Part shown: piece by piece, positions 18,590 through 26,636 of the stretch
How the letters are laid out: each line of letters begins with the position of its first letter
How positions within the stretch are numbered: position 1 is the first letter of the stretch
NCBI RefSeq assembly: GCF_001619615.1
Contig: NZ_LQQP01000014.1
Location: 1 to 64,000, forward strand
DNA: 64,000 bases
Reading direction: 5' to 3'
Origin: Microbacterium sp. T32
GTDB taxonomy: Bacteria > Actinomycetota > Actinomycetes > Actinomycetales > Microbacteriaceae
The notes under the pieces: model-generated
Seen by the model: the letters and a program-made list of their open reading frames with translations, nothing else
What the model was told of the DNA's origin: nothing
Databases searched by the model: none
Translations under genes and position numbers: made by a program

Positions 18590-19495
18590 TCAGCGCTGCG
18601 TGGGGTACGCCGCGGGATTCTGCTCCAGCCACGCGTCGACGGCGTCGGCCTCGCGACCCTCGCCGTACTCGTTGACGACGAGGTCTTCGAGCGAGCCGTA
18701 CTGGGCGTCGTCGAGCTGGATGCCGGCGATGAGGTCAGCGGCATCCGGGTACTTCTCGGCGAAGCCGGCCGTGCCGAGGAAGTGGAGCTTCTCCGGGTCG
18801 CCCATGAGGCCCTGCGGGTCGGCGAGGTCCTTCACGTCGTACGCGTCGTTGGCCCAGAACGGACGCCACAGGGTCACCGCGATGTCCTTCTGCGCCGCGA
18901 TCGCGTTGTCGAGCTCGGTGAGCATCGCCGCGGTCGAGGAGGTCACGAGTTCGAAGTCGCCGTCGAGACCGTAGCCCGGCATCGCGACTTCCTGCGTCTG
19001 CTTCGTCAGACCCGCACCAGGTTCGATGCCGTAGATCTTGCCGTCGAAGCGCGCGGCGTTCGCCTGAAGCTGGTCGATCGAGTCGATGTCGACGTAGCTG
19101 GGCACCGCGATCGTGAGCTTCGCATTGTCGTAGTACGACCCGAGGTCTTCGATCGAATCGCCGTACGTGTCCATGTAGGACTTGTGCGTCAGCTCGGGCC
19201 ACGCCGACGGGTAGATGTCGACGTCGCCCTGCGCGAGTCCGGCGTACAGCGGGCCGGCCTCGGTGAGCGTCTGCATCTTGACGGTGTAGCCGAGCTTCTC
19301 GAGCTGATCCTCGAGGAGGTACGCGGTGCTGAGGCCGTCGGTCCACGAGGGCAGGAAGCCGAGCGTGATCGTGCCCTTGCCCCCTCCTTCGCCTGAGCCG
19401 CCCTCGGCCTGGTTGCCGCTGGTGCAGCCCGCGAGCGCGAGGGCCGCTGCCGCGCCGAGCGCGAGGGTTGCTGCGAGGTGTCGCTGTTTCTTCAT
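18590..19495 (-). CDS. proX: Glycine betaine/choline-type substrate-binding lipoprotein (ProX/OpuAC)
   Basis: The 301-residue protein has a lipoprotein signal with lipobox ALAGC (Cys24), a Gly-rich linker, and an OpuAC-type binding domain starting ITLGFLPSWTDGLSTAY. Later motifs are DVDIYPSAWPEL, YGIEPGAGL and VTLWRPFW, where aromatic residues usually form the quaternary-amine cage. It presents osmoprotectants to the ProW/ProV transporter. It is the last gene of the leftward operon, separated from proW by 99 bases that hold a stem-loop. Exact ligand is not shown by sequence. Confidence 0.9.
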   Translation of the reverse strand: MKKQRHLAATLALGAAAALALAGCTSGNQAEGGSGEGGGKGTITLGFLPSWTDGLSTAYLLEDQLEKLGYTVKMQTLTEAGPLYAGLAQGDVDIYPSAWPELTHKSYMDTYGDSIEDLGSYYDNAKLTIAVPSYVDIDSIDQLQANAARFDGKIYGIEPGAGLTKQTQEVAMPGYGLDGDFELVTSSTAAMLTELDNAIAAQKDIAVTLWRPFWANDAYDVKDLADPQGLMGDPEKLHFLGTAGFAEKYPDAADLIAGIQLDDAQYGSLEDLVVNEYGEGREADAVDAWLEQNPAAYPTQR

Positions 19496-19523
19496 GGGAG
19501 TGCTCTCTTTCTGGTTTTTCGGC

Positions 19524-19586
19524 GCGTGAGGGGTCAATTTCTGTCGCTTCGAGGGCTCCGTGGCGACACTTCTTGACCCCTCACGC
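19524..19586. repeat. Palindromic element family D, copy 1
   Basis: A 14-base perfect outer stem (19524-19537 with 19573-19586), then a four-by-four all-pyrimidine mismatch, an inner stem (T-A plus GTCGC/GCGAC at 19543-19547 and 19563-19567), and a 15-base loop. It lies inside the proVWX operon between proW and proX. A copy with identical geometry is at 32124-32178. It could set the proX/proW message ratio. Confidence 0.85.
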
Positions 19587-19594
19587 AGGCAGGA

Positions 19595-20479
19595 TTAGGC
19601 CGGCAGCAGCGTGCGACGGCGGGACAGCGCGGCCAGAAGCGACGACGTGTTCGCGGCGCGCGTGCCGAGGGCGGCGGTCAGGCGGTCGAGGTACACCGCG
19701 AGGATCACGACGCTCAGCCCGGCCTCGACGCCCTTGGGCAGGTTCACCGTCGAGATCGACTGCACGACCTCCTTGCCGAGGCCATCGGCGCCGACCATGC
19801 CGGCCACGACCGCCATCGACAGCGCGAGCATGATGACCTGGTTGACCCCGGCCATGATCGTCGGCATCGCGAGCGGGAGCTGGATGCCACGGAGGATCTG
19901 CCCGGGCGTGGCGCCGAACGCGTGTCCGGCCTCGACGGTCTCGGCATCCACTCCCCGGATGCCGAGTTCGGTCAGCCGCACGCCGGGCGGAAGCGCGAAG
20001 ATCACCGTCGCGACGACGCCGGGGACGACGCCGATGCTGAAGAAGGTGATCGCGGGGATGAGGTACACGAACGCGGGCATCGTCTGCATGAAGTCGAGGA
20101 CCGGCTTCATCACGGCCCGGACCGCGGGGTTGCGCGCCGACCAGATGCCGAGCGGCACCGAGATCGCCACGGCGACGGCCGCCGCCACGACGACGAGCGC
20201 GAGCGTCTGCATCGCGGTCACCCACTGCCCCATGGCGAGGATCAGCGCGAAGCCGACGACGGTGCCGAGCGCGAGCTTCCACGAGCGGAGGAGCCACGCC
20301 AGCAGCGCGGCGACGACGATCACGACGATGATCGGCGCGGCCAGCAGCACGTCGCTGAGGCCCACGACGAGGAAGCGGACGACCACGGCTATGACGTCGA
20401 ACAGCCCCGAGAGGTTGTCGCGGAGCCAGTCGACGCCCGCGTCGACCCAGGTGCCGACAGGGATACGGAACCCGTCCAT
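19595..20479 (-). CDS. proW: Glycine betaine/proline-type ABC transporter permease
   Basis: The 294-residue inner-membrane protein has about seven helices and the BPD_transp_1 domain. The coupling helix segment with the EAA-like signature is EAGHAFGATPGQILRGIQLP. The conserved LDFMQTMPAFVYLIP and GVVPGVVATVIFALPPGVRLT blocks are typical of ProW/OpuAB. The ATG overlaps the proV stop (ATGA at 20476-20481 region), so the genes are coupled. A stem-loop follows its stop before proX. Confidence 0.93.
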   Translation of the reverse strand: MDGFRIPVGTWVDAGVDWLRDNLSGLFDVIAVVVRFLVVGLSDVLLAAPIIVVIVVAALLAWLLRSWKLALGTVVGFALILAMGQWVTAMQTLALVVVAAAVAVAISVPLGIWSARNPAVRAVMKPVLDFMQTMPAFVYLIPAITFFSIGVVPGVVATVIFALPPGVRLTELGIRGVDAETVEAGHAFGATPGQILRGIQLPLAMPTIMAGVNQVIMLALSMAVVAGMVGADGLGKEVVQSISTVNLPKGVEAGLSVVILAVYLDRLTAALGTRAANTSSLLAALSRRRTLLPA

Positions 20480-21816
20480 CAGCGCACCCCCTCGATTCCG
20501 GATGCCACCGGGTGGGAGGCATCACCCGCATCGGCGAGCACCGCATCGATCTCGGCGGAGGGCACGGGCTGCGGGAGCACGGTGATCTCCTCGGTGGCGG
20601 TGGGTCCGGGGCCGAGCGCGGCAAGGAGCGTGACACGCGGGATGACGCCGGTGAGGCGCCCCTCGGCATCCACGACGGCCAGCGGCAGCGGCGATTCGAC
20701 GGCGGGCACGAACAGGTTCATGAGCACCTCGTCCTCGCGGACGCTGTGGGGCACGGGCTTGAGGCGTCCGAGCAGCGAGCTCTCCCCCGCGCGCACGAGC
20801 TTCACGGCGTCCCGGTCGGTGACGATGCCGAGGAGCTTCCGGTCGCGGTCGGTGACGTACACGGCCGACATGTAGGCGTCGCGCATCTGTCGCAGGGCTG
20901 TGCGCGGTCCGGCGGCGGCATCCACCCGGGGACGGGGACGCTCCATGACGTTCGCCGCAGTGAGCACGCGGGCACGGTCGACGTCCTGCACGAACTGCTC
21001 GACGTAGTCGTTGGCGGGGTCGGTGAGGATGTCCTCGGGGGTGCCGATCTGGACGATCCGCCCGTCGCGCATGACCGCGATGCGGTCGCCGAGGAACATC
21101 GCCTCGTTGAGGTCGTGGGTGATGAAGACGATCGTCTTCTTCAGCGTCCGCTGCAGCTCGAGGAGCTGCTCCTGCATCTCGCGGCGGATGAGCGGATCGA
21201 GTGCGCTGAACGCCTCGTCCATGAGCAGGATGTCGGTGTCGGCGGCGAGCGCGCGGGCGATGCCGACGCGCTGCTGCATCCCGCCGGACAGGGCCGAGGG
21301 GAGCTTCTCGCCCCAGCCCTCGAGCCCCACGAGCGCGAGGATCTCGTTCGCCTTCGCGAGGCGCTCGGCCTTGCCGACGCCGCGGATCTCGAGCGGGTAC
21401 GCGACGTTCGCTGCCACCGTGCGGTGGGGCAGCAGCGCGAAGCGCTGGAACACCATCGCGATGCGCTCTCGGCGGAGCGCGCGCAGGCGGGCGGGGCTCA
21501 CGCCGGTGAGCGGGTCGCCCTGCACCTCGACGGTGCCGGCCGTGGCGTCGTGCAGACCGTTGAGCATGCGGATGATGGTGGATTTCCCGGAGCCGGAAAG
21601 GCCCATGATCACGAAGATCTCGCCGGGCTTCACGTCGAAACTCGCGTCGATGACGGCGGCGGTTCCGGTGTCGCCGAGCTGGTCGCGCCGCGCGCCGGCG
21701 CGGAGCTTCTCGACGGCGGACTGTGGGGAGCGGCCGAAGACCTTGAAGAGGTTCTTCGCCGCGAGAGCATGCGGAGGGGTCACTGTGTGCACCTGGGCGG
21801 CCTCGGGTGGCCGCAT
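20479..21816 (-). CDS. proV: Glycine betaine/proline-type ABC transporter ATPase with CBS pair
   Basis: The 445-residue protein has Walker A GLSGSGKST, Q-loop FQRFALLPHRTV, signature LSGGMQQRVGIARAL, Walker B DILLMDEAFSALD and switch His in ITHDLNEA. The ProV-specific N-terminal extension (KNLFKVFGRSP) is present. The C-terminal 120 residues form a CBS pair (YMSAVYVTDRDRKLLGIVT; LPLAVVDAEGRLTGVIP) that in this family senses ionic strength or cyclic-di-AMP. ATG at 21816 or GTG at 21783 are both possible starts. Confidence 0.93.
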   Translation of the reverse strand: MRPPEAAQVHTVTPPHALAAKNLFKVFGRSPQSAVEKLRAGARRDQLGDTGTAAVIDASFDVKPGEIFVIMGLSGSGKSTIIRMLNGLHDATAGTVEVQGDPLTGVSPARLRALRRERIAMVFQRFALLPHRTVAANVAYPLEIRGVGKAERLAKANEILALVGLEGWGEKLPSALSGGMQQRVGIARALAADTDILLMDEAFSALDPLIRREMQEQLLELQRTLKKTIVFITHDLNEAMFLGDRIAVMRDGRIVQIGTPEDILTDPANDYVEQFVQDVDRARVLTAANVMERPRPRVDAAAGPRTALRQMRDAYMSAVYVTDRDRKLLGIVTDRDAVKLVRAGESSLLGRLKPVPHSVREDEVLMNLFVPAVESPLPLAVVDAEGRLTGVIPRVTLLAALGPGPTATEEITVLPQPVPSAEIDAVLADAGDASHPVASGIEGVR

Positions 21817-22122
21817 CGGTCACGCCCGGGTGGCAGCCGTCCGGCGCTCACCGGGGGGTGCGAGCGCTCCGACACCGGATGTCGGATCCGGGTCCTGGCC
21901 GCCGACCGTACGCTCGCGGCGCGACTCCCCCGAGTCGGCACCGGCGACCGCGGACTGGTCGGGTGAGCGGCCCCGCAAGGGGCCTCCTCTACCGTTTCAC
22001 GCTGATGGATCGCCTGGCAAACCGGGCCTCGGCTTGCGTTCTGCGGCTGCCCATGGCACGCGCGGGCGCGTGGCTCGGCGCGGCGCAGAGGCGCCCGCGT
22101 CGGGTTGCCCGGGCGTGTCGCG
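21817..22122. other. Intergenic region without a gene
   Basis: This 306-base gap separates the starts of proV and the end of the chorismate mutase gene. It must hold the proV promoter, but I see no convincing -10/-35 pair or operator. Apart from the hairpin at 21969-21984 it holds nothing I can name. Confidence 0.5.
21969..21984. terminator. Candidate terminator hairpin
   Basis: GGCCCC-GCAA-GGGGCC is a perfect six-base stem with a GNRA-type loop, followed on the plus strand by a CT-rich stretch. It lies about 140 bases downstream of the chorismate mutase stop. It may end that transcript, but there is no clear T-run. Confidence 0.45.
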
Positions 22123-22428
22123 TCAGTCGTCGGAGGGTGCGCCCGCGGCGGACCGGTGGTGCCGGATGACCTCGGCGACGACGAAGTTGAACCACTTCTC
22201 CGCGAACTCGGGATCGAGGTCGGCCTCGCCGGCCAGACGCTTCAACCGCGCGATCTGCTGCTCCTCGCGGGCCGGATCGGATGCCGGCATCCCGTGCTCT
22301 GCCTTGAGAACGCCGACCTGCTTGGTGCAGCGGAAGCGCTCGGCGAGCAGGAAGATCAGCGCGGCGTCGATGTTGTCGATGCTGCCCCGCAGGCCCTGCA
22401 GGATCGTGGTCGGGTCGGCGTCGGTCAT
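22123..22428 (-). CDS. Chorismate mutase, AroQ type
   Basis: The 101-residue all-helical protein is the usual size of a free-standing AroQ domain, which converts chorismate to prephenate for Phe/Tyr synthesis. The pattern LRGSIDNIDAALIFLLAERF, then KQVGVLKAEHG and DPAREEQQIARLKRLAGE, matches the family with active-site Arg and Lys in the expected helices. A TCCGGAGGAGCC ribosome binding region precedes the ATG at 22428. It is a single gene, divergent from the AI-2E-family permease. Confidence 0.9.
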   Translation of the reverse strand: MTDADPTTILQGLRGSIDNIDAALIFLLAERFRCTKQVGVLKAEHGMPASDPAREEQQIARLKRLAGEADLDPEFAEKWFNFVVAEVIRHHRSAAGAPSDD

Positions 22429-22481
22429 GGCTCCTCCGGATGCGACCCTATCGCGCCCCGCGGTGCGCGACCGTGGACCCC

Positions 22482-22487
22482 TACAGT
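22482..22487 (+). promoter_or_regulatory. -10 element of leaderless promoter for the AI-2E-family gene
   Basis: TACAGT, six bases before the ATG at 22494. Confidence 0.5.
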
Positions 22488-22493
22488 GTGACC

Positions 22494-23618
22494 ATGAGCC
22501 GCTCGTCGCACCCCGATCCTTCCGCCGTCGGCGCCAACGCCGGCGAGGTCACGTCGCGTGACCGCCCCGTGTGGTCGGCGATCGCCCGACCCTACGCCGC
22601 CGGGTTCTTCCTCACCCTCGGCGGGCTGACGGCGATCCTCCTGGGGCTGGCGCTGTCGAACCTGTCGACCGTGCTCATCTACATCGCGATCGCGCTGTTC
22701 ATCGCGCTCGCGCTCGACCCGATCGTGCGGCGACTCGTGCGACGCGGCATCTCGCGGGCGTGGGCCATCGTCATCGTGTTCGGCGGGCTCGCGGTCGTTC
22801 TGGCCGGGGCCCTGTGGTTGTTGATTCCCCCGGTCGTACGGCAGATCTCCCAGTTCATCACGGATCTTCCGAACTTCATCAACGACGCCATCAACAGCGA
22901 TGCCGTGAAGTGGGTCGAGACAAACTTCGGCGACAGCCTCGGCGACATCCTCAAAGAGGTGCAGACGTTCTTCACCAACCCGGCCAACCTGACGGCGATC
23001 GGCGGCGGACTGCTCCACGTCGGGATCGACATCGCGACGGGCATTTCCGGAGCGATCATCGTGCTCGTCTTGAGCCTGTACTTCCTGGCATCCCTGCCGT
23101 CGATGAAGAACTCGCTCGTGCGCCTGACCCCGGCCCGCAATCGCGAGACGGTGTCCGAGATGACCGGGCAGATCACCGACTCGGTCGGCGGCTACCTGTC
23201 GGGCATGGTCGTTCTGGCGTTGATCAACGCCGTGTTCGGGTTCATCGTCCTGACGATCGTCGGACAGCCGTTCGCGGCGCTCCTCGCGGCGCTGGCCTTC
23301 GGCATCACGCTGATCCCGCTGGTCGGCTCTGTGCTCTTCTGGGCGACCGCCACCGTGTTCACGCTCATCGTCGATCCGACGGCCGGCCTCATCTTCGCCG
23401 CGGTCTACCTGATCTACATGCAGGTCGAGGCATATGTGCTGACGCCGCGCGTCATGAGCCGGACCATCTCGGTCCCGGGGTCGCTCGTCGTCATCGGCGC
23501 GCTCGTCGGCGGCACGCTGCTCGGCCTCCTCGGCGCCCTCGTCGCGATCCCCGTGACGGCCTCGCTGCTGCTGATCGTGAAGCAGATCATCATCCCGCGA
23601 CAGGATGCCAAGAAGTAG
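22494..23618 (+). CDS. AI-2E family (PerM/YdiK-type) transporter
   Basis: The 374-residue membrane protein has the AI-2E layout: paired N-terminal helices, a third helix, a soluble segment of about 100 residues (RQISQFITDLPNF to TNPANLTAIGG), then five helices. The family motif NAVFGFIVLTIVGQPFAALLA region and the PLVGS motif are present. Members export small molecules or couple to cations; the substrate is not shown here. The start is fixed by the -10 spacing. Its stop is followed three bases later by an attachment-like repeat. Confidence 0.88.
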   Translation: MSRSSHPDPSAVGANAGEVTSRDRPVWSAIARPYAAGFFLTLGGLTAILLGLALSNLSTVLIYIAIALFIALALDPIVRRLVRRGISRAWAIVIVFGGLAVVLAGALWLLIPPVVRQISQFITDLPNFINDAINSDAVKWVETNFGDSLGDILKEVQTFFTNPANLTAIGGGLLHVGIDIATGISGAIIVLVLSLYFLASLPSMKNSLVRLTPARNRETVSEMTGQITDSVGGYLSGMVVLALINAVFGFIVLTIVGQPFAALLAALAFGITLIPLVGSVLFWATATVFTLIVDPTAGLIFAAVYLIYMQVEAYVLTPRVMSRTISVPGSLVVIGALVGGTLLGLLGALVAIPVTASLLLIVKQIIIPRQDAKK

Positions 23619-23620
23619 GA

Positions 23621-23635
23621 GCTCAGCGCATCGGG
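23621..23635 (+). repeat. Attachment-like direct repeat, left copy
   Basis: GCTCAGCGCATCGGG, sharing 14-15 bases with the repeats at 24486 and 27314. Read on the reverse strand it contains CCG ATG CGC TGA, the last codons of the lactonase gene at 27316. Confidence 0.7.
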
Positions 23636-23646
23636 CCTGGACAGGG

Positions 23647-23655
23647 TTATCCACA
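23647..23655 (+). promoter_or_regulatory. DnaA-box-like sequence
   Basis: TTATCCACA, an exact match to the consensus DnaA box, 42 bases before the NYN gene. A single nine-base match may be chance. Confidence 0.3.
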
Positions 23656-23683
23656 GGAACGGATCTCGAGGATGAGCCGACCC

Positions 23684-23689
23684 TAGACT
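23684..23689 (+). promoter_or_regulatory. -10 element of leaderless promoter for the NYN gene
   Basis: TAGACT, seven bases before the ATG at 23697. Confidence 0.5.
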
Positions 23690-23696
23690 CCGCCGC

Positions 23697-24407
23697 ATGC
23701 CAGCCCCGGAACGCCCCACCGCCATCGTCTATGTCGATGAATTCAACCTCTACCGACAGTGCCTGGAGCGATACCCAGAGGCCAGATGGCTGGACATTCC
23801 GGCTCTGATCGACCGGCTTCTGCTTGAGCACCGCGTTCTACACGTTCACTCCTTCACCGCGTTGGTCCGCGCGGGAGTAGGCGACGACCCGCAGGGACCC
23901 ATTCGCCAGCAGACGTACATCCGGGCGCTGGAGGCGACAGGACGCGTCACTTCTCACTACGGCATGTATCGCGTTGATCAGCGCTTGATGCCCAAGCACC
24001 CCGCGGAACTCGGCCCGGACGGAGCCCTCGTTCGTGTGCCCGTGAGGAAGACGGAGGAGAAGGGCTCTGACGTCAACCTCGCGGTGCGGATGATTCTCGA
24101 CGCTCACCGCGGCGCAGCTGATCTGTACTGCTTGTTGACCAACGACTCCGACCAAGTGACAACCATCCGGACGCTCCAGGAAGAGTTGGGCGTCTCGGTC
24201 GGGTGGATCAGTCCCCTGCCGACGGCGCGCCAGAGCAAGGCGCTGAAACACACCGAGCCCGCCCTCGTAGCCTGCGTGACCCAGGATGCGCTGACGTCCA
24301 GCCAACTGCCCGATGTGATCACACAAGGACGTCAGACACTGCATCGCCCGGAGCATTGGTGCAGAAAATCCGAAGGCCCCGCGGAAGCGGGGCCTTCTAA
24401 CCGGTAG
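23697..24407 (+). CDS. NYN-domain (PIN-like) ribonuclease, probably acquired
   Basis: The 236-residue protein has the NYN fold signature: VYVDEFNLY (Asp14, Asn17), EEKGSDVNLAVRMILDA (Asp125), and LLTNDSDQVTTIR (Asp150, Asp152). These acidic residues bind metal for RNA cleavage in the LabA/NYN family. GC content and codon use are visibly lower than in neighbours. The last codons (SEGPAEAGPSNR) are encoded by a terminator hairpin, so the end may be secondary. It sits alone between attachment-like repeats at 23621 and 24486. A defence or RNA-decay role is inference. Confidence 0.75.
   Translation: MPAPERPTAIVYVDEFNLYRQCLERYPEARWLDIPALIDRLLLEHRVLHVHSFTALVRAGVGDDPQGPIRQQTYIRALEATGRVTSHYGMYRVDQRLMPKHPAELGPDGALVRVPVRKTEEKGSDVNLAVRMILDAHRGAADLYCLLTNDSDQVTTIRTLQEELGVSVGWISPLPTARQSKALKHTEPALVACVTQDALTSSQLPDVITQGRQTLHRPEHWCRKSEGPAEAGPSNR
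24372..24397 (+). terminator. Terminator hairpin overlapping the NYN gene end
   Basis: GAAGGCCCCGC (24372-24382) and GCGGGGCCTTC (24387-24397) pair perfectly over 11 bases with a GGAA loop, followed by TAA. It lies inside the reading frame, ten bases before its stop. Confidence 0.8.
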
Positions 24408-24485
24408 CCGAAGCGTCCGGGGGTGTCGCACCAGGCTAGCATCGCGGCGATCAAATCTCCGGCGACTTCCCTGCCGCCGCAATAC

Positions 24486-24513
24486 GCTCAGCGCATCGGG
24501 AGCAGCCGCGTCG
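24486..24513 (+). repeat. Attachment-like direct repeat, middle copy
   Basis: The 28 bases match 27314-27341 at 25 positions. The reverse strand encodes STRLLPMR and a stop; the lactonase gene ends PTRLLPMR and a stop. Two of the three differences are silent in that frame. It looks like a foreign allele of the lactonase 3' end. Confidence 0.75.
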
Positions 24514-24535
24514 ATACCACCGGGGCCCCGTAGGC

Positions 24536-25348
24536 CTACTCGGTCGCCAGCGTGCGGGGCAACTCGTGCCGCAGGGCCGCCGTCGTCGGAACGACGATTG
24601 CGGCGAGGATGAGGACGAAGCCTCCACCCGCGACCCAGCCGATCGTCGCGAACGACACCGTCGAGAACGGAAGAGACAATTCGGCGGCGATGACGAAGCC
24701 ACCGAGGATCGTCGCGACGGTGCCGAGCAACGCGGCGGTGACGGCGTAGATCATGGCTTCCCAGAGCGCCGTGAGGAGTATCGCGCCCCGGGTAGAACCG
24801 GCTGCTTGGATGAGGGCGAACTCCCGCTCGCGGGCGTGTGCAGACATGAACACGGTCGCCGCGGCCGTGACCGCCGAGAGCAGCAGCGGACCGCCCAGCA
24901 GGATCACGACGCTCTCGGGAGCCAAGTCGAATCCCTCACTCCTACCGGTTCGCGCGGCTTGGGCCGCCGCGAGTGTCGCACCCGTGGTGTAGAGACCGCC
25001 GGCGAGGGCGATCGCCACCATGAGCGGTCCGACCGCCGCGCTGGACTGACTGAGTCGATATCGGGCGGAAGTGCGAGCCAAGAACCAGGATGCCGATGCG
25101 CTCGGCGGGATGAGCGATGTCCACGCGCGGAGCACCGACGGGAAGACGAGCGGTCCGGCTGCGGCGAGAGTGCCGGCGATGAGAGGGGTCAGCAGGATGG
25201 CCTGGCCGGAGAACGCCGAGAGGGAGGCGTCGCCGTCGAGGTTCACCGCGAGTGTGATCGTGCCGCCGAGGGCAGCAGCGGTGAGGACGACGCGGGGCCA
25301 TCCCATCGTGACTCGTGGGGGTTCCGGGTCGCGCAGCGCCGTGATCGG
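24536..25348 (-). pseudogene. FtsX-like ABC permease, N-terminal part missing
   Basis: The reverse strand encodes only the last part of an FtsX/MacB-like permease of the type with two FtsX domains. It opens in mid-protein at PITALRDPEPPR, a linker normally preceded by several hundred residues. It continues through about six helices to the end HELPRTLATE. An ATG at 25306 would give 256 residues, but the conserved linker lies upstream of it, and the frame is closed by a stop near 25440. The 5' end abuts the sensor kinase start at 25353. No ATPase gene is present, so it is likely non-functional. Confidence 0.7.
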
Positions 25349-25352
25349 CGGC

Positions 25353-26636
25353 GTGAGACACGGAAACGCGTGGCACGCGCTGATGCGTCGGCCGTGGCGT
25401 TTTCTGTTCAGCCGATGGCCGTGGCTCGCGTTCGTCTACCTGTTGGCGAGCGCGGCGATCGGTGTCGTCCTGCTGCCCGCGATGATCGCGACGTTCCTGC
25501 TCCTGCCGCTGTGGGGTATCGCCATCGGTGCGCTCGAACGCCGCCGCACCCGCCTCCTCGGCTTCCCTCGCCAGACGTCGGGGCACGTGCCTCTCACGCG
25601 CGAGCAACGTCACATCTGGCTCGCCGTGCGCGTGAACGAAGGGGCCACCTGGCGGGAGTCAGCCGGGCTGGTGATCGATCTGGTGCTCGGCTGGGTGGCA
25701 CTGGCTGTTCTGTTCGTTCAGGGAGTGTGCCTGGTCGTTTTCGTCTTCGTCGGTCTTTCGGGAGCCCGTGGCCCCAACCGCATCACCCTGTTCGCCGATG
25801 TGCGCATCGTCGTGGGACCCGACAACTGGTGGCTGGTCGTCCCGATCGCTCTGTTCGCCCTGTTCGTGTTCGCCTATCTGAATGCGGTGCTCGCCGCCGC
25901 GCAGGCAACGCTCCTCCGGATGCTGTGCGGTCCCCGCCACCGGGAACTCGCCCGCAACGTGGAACGACTCGTCCAGTCGAGGTCGACGCTCGTCGCAGCG
26001 TTCGAGGCCGAGCGCCGACGCATCGAACGGGACCTGCACGACGGCGTGCAGCAGGAGCTCGTCACCCTCGCCGCCCGGCTCGGCATGGTCAGCCTCGAAC
26101 TGGACGACCTCGCCGCGCGTGGCACGGCCACCGGTTCGGCCCGCGATGCCCTCGACGCGGCGCAGGGCCAAGCGGAGCGCGCGATGGCCACACTGCGCAA
26201 CACCGTGCGCGGCATCCATCCCGCCATCCTCACCGATCACGGGCTCCGCCCCGCCCTGGCCGAACTGGCCGACCGCACCCCGGTCCCCCTCAGCCTCGAC
26301 GTTGCGGACTTCGGCAGGCTCCCGTCGTCGGTGGAGACTGCCGCGTACTACCTCGTCACCGAGGCGATCAGCAACGCCGCCAAGCACACCGATGCGACCC
26401 GGCTGATCGTCCACGCCCGTGTCGAGGAGGAGACGCTCACCGTGACCGTCACCGACGACGGGCAGGGCGGCGCGGACGAGCAAGCCGGTACCGGACTCCG
26501 CGGATTGCGTGAGCGCGCCGACACCCTCGGCGGACAGTTCACGATCGTCAGCCCACAAGGAGGACCGACGACTCTGAACGCTAGGCTCCCGGTCCTCACC
26601 GAGAGCGGTGAGCAGCGTGCGTCTTCTGCTCGCTGA
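25353..26636 (+). CDS. Sensor histidine kinase with N-terminal 'putative sensor' membrane domain
   Basis: The 427-residue protein has four N-terminal helices in the putative-sensor domain layout (LAFVYLLASAAIGVVL; MIATFLLLPLWGI; two more after residue 110). A HisKA_3 domain follows with ERRRIERDLHDGVQQEL (phospho-acceptor His), then a HATPase with EAISNAAKHT and DDGQGG. It should sense a membrane-related signal and phosphorylate the regulator encoded downstream. GTG at 25353 is my choice; GTG 25341 and ATG 25383 are alternatives. None has the -10 spacing common here, as expected if the upstream part was lost. Confidence 0.88.
   Translation: MRHGNAWHALMRRPWRFLFSRWPWLAFVYLLASAAIGVVLLPAMIATFLLLPLWGIAIGALERRRTRLLGFPRQTSGHVPLTREQRHIWLAVRVNEGATWRESAGLVIDLVLGWVALAVLFVQGVCLVVFVFVGLSGARGPNRITLFADVRIVVGPDNWWLVVPIALFALFVFAYLNAVLAAAQATLLRMLCGPRHRELARNVERLVQSRSTLVAAFEAERRRIERDLHDGVQQELVTLAARLGMVSLELDDLAARGTATGSARDALDAAQGQAERAMATLRNTVRGIHPAILTDHGLRPALAELADRTPVPLSLDVADFGRLPSSVETAAYYLVTEAISNAAKHTDATRLIVHARVEEETLTVTVTDDGQGGADEQAGTGLRGLRERADTLGGQFTIVSPQGGPTTLNARLPVLTESGEQRASSAR

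Noticed and set aside
24536..25306. The 256-codon permease frame as an intact gene
   Set aside because: Conserved permease sequence continues upstream of its ATG and most of the protein is missing, so a remnant is the better reading.
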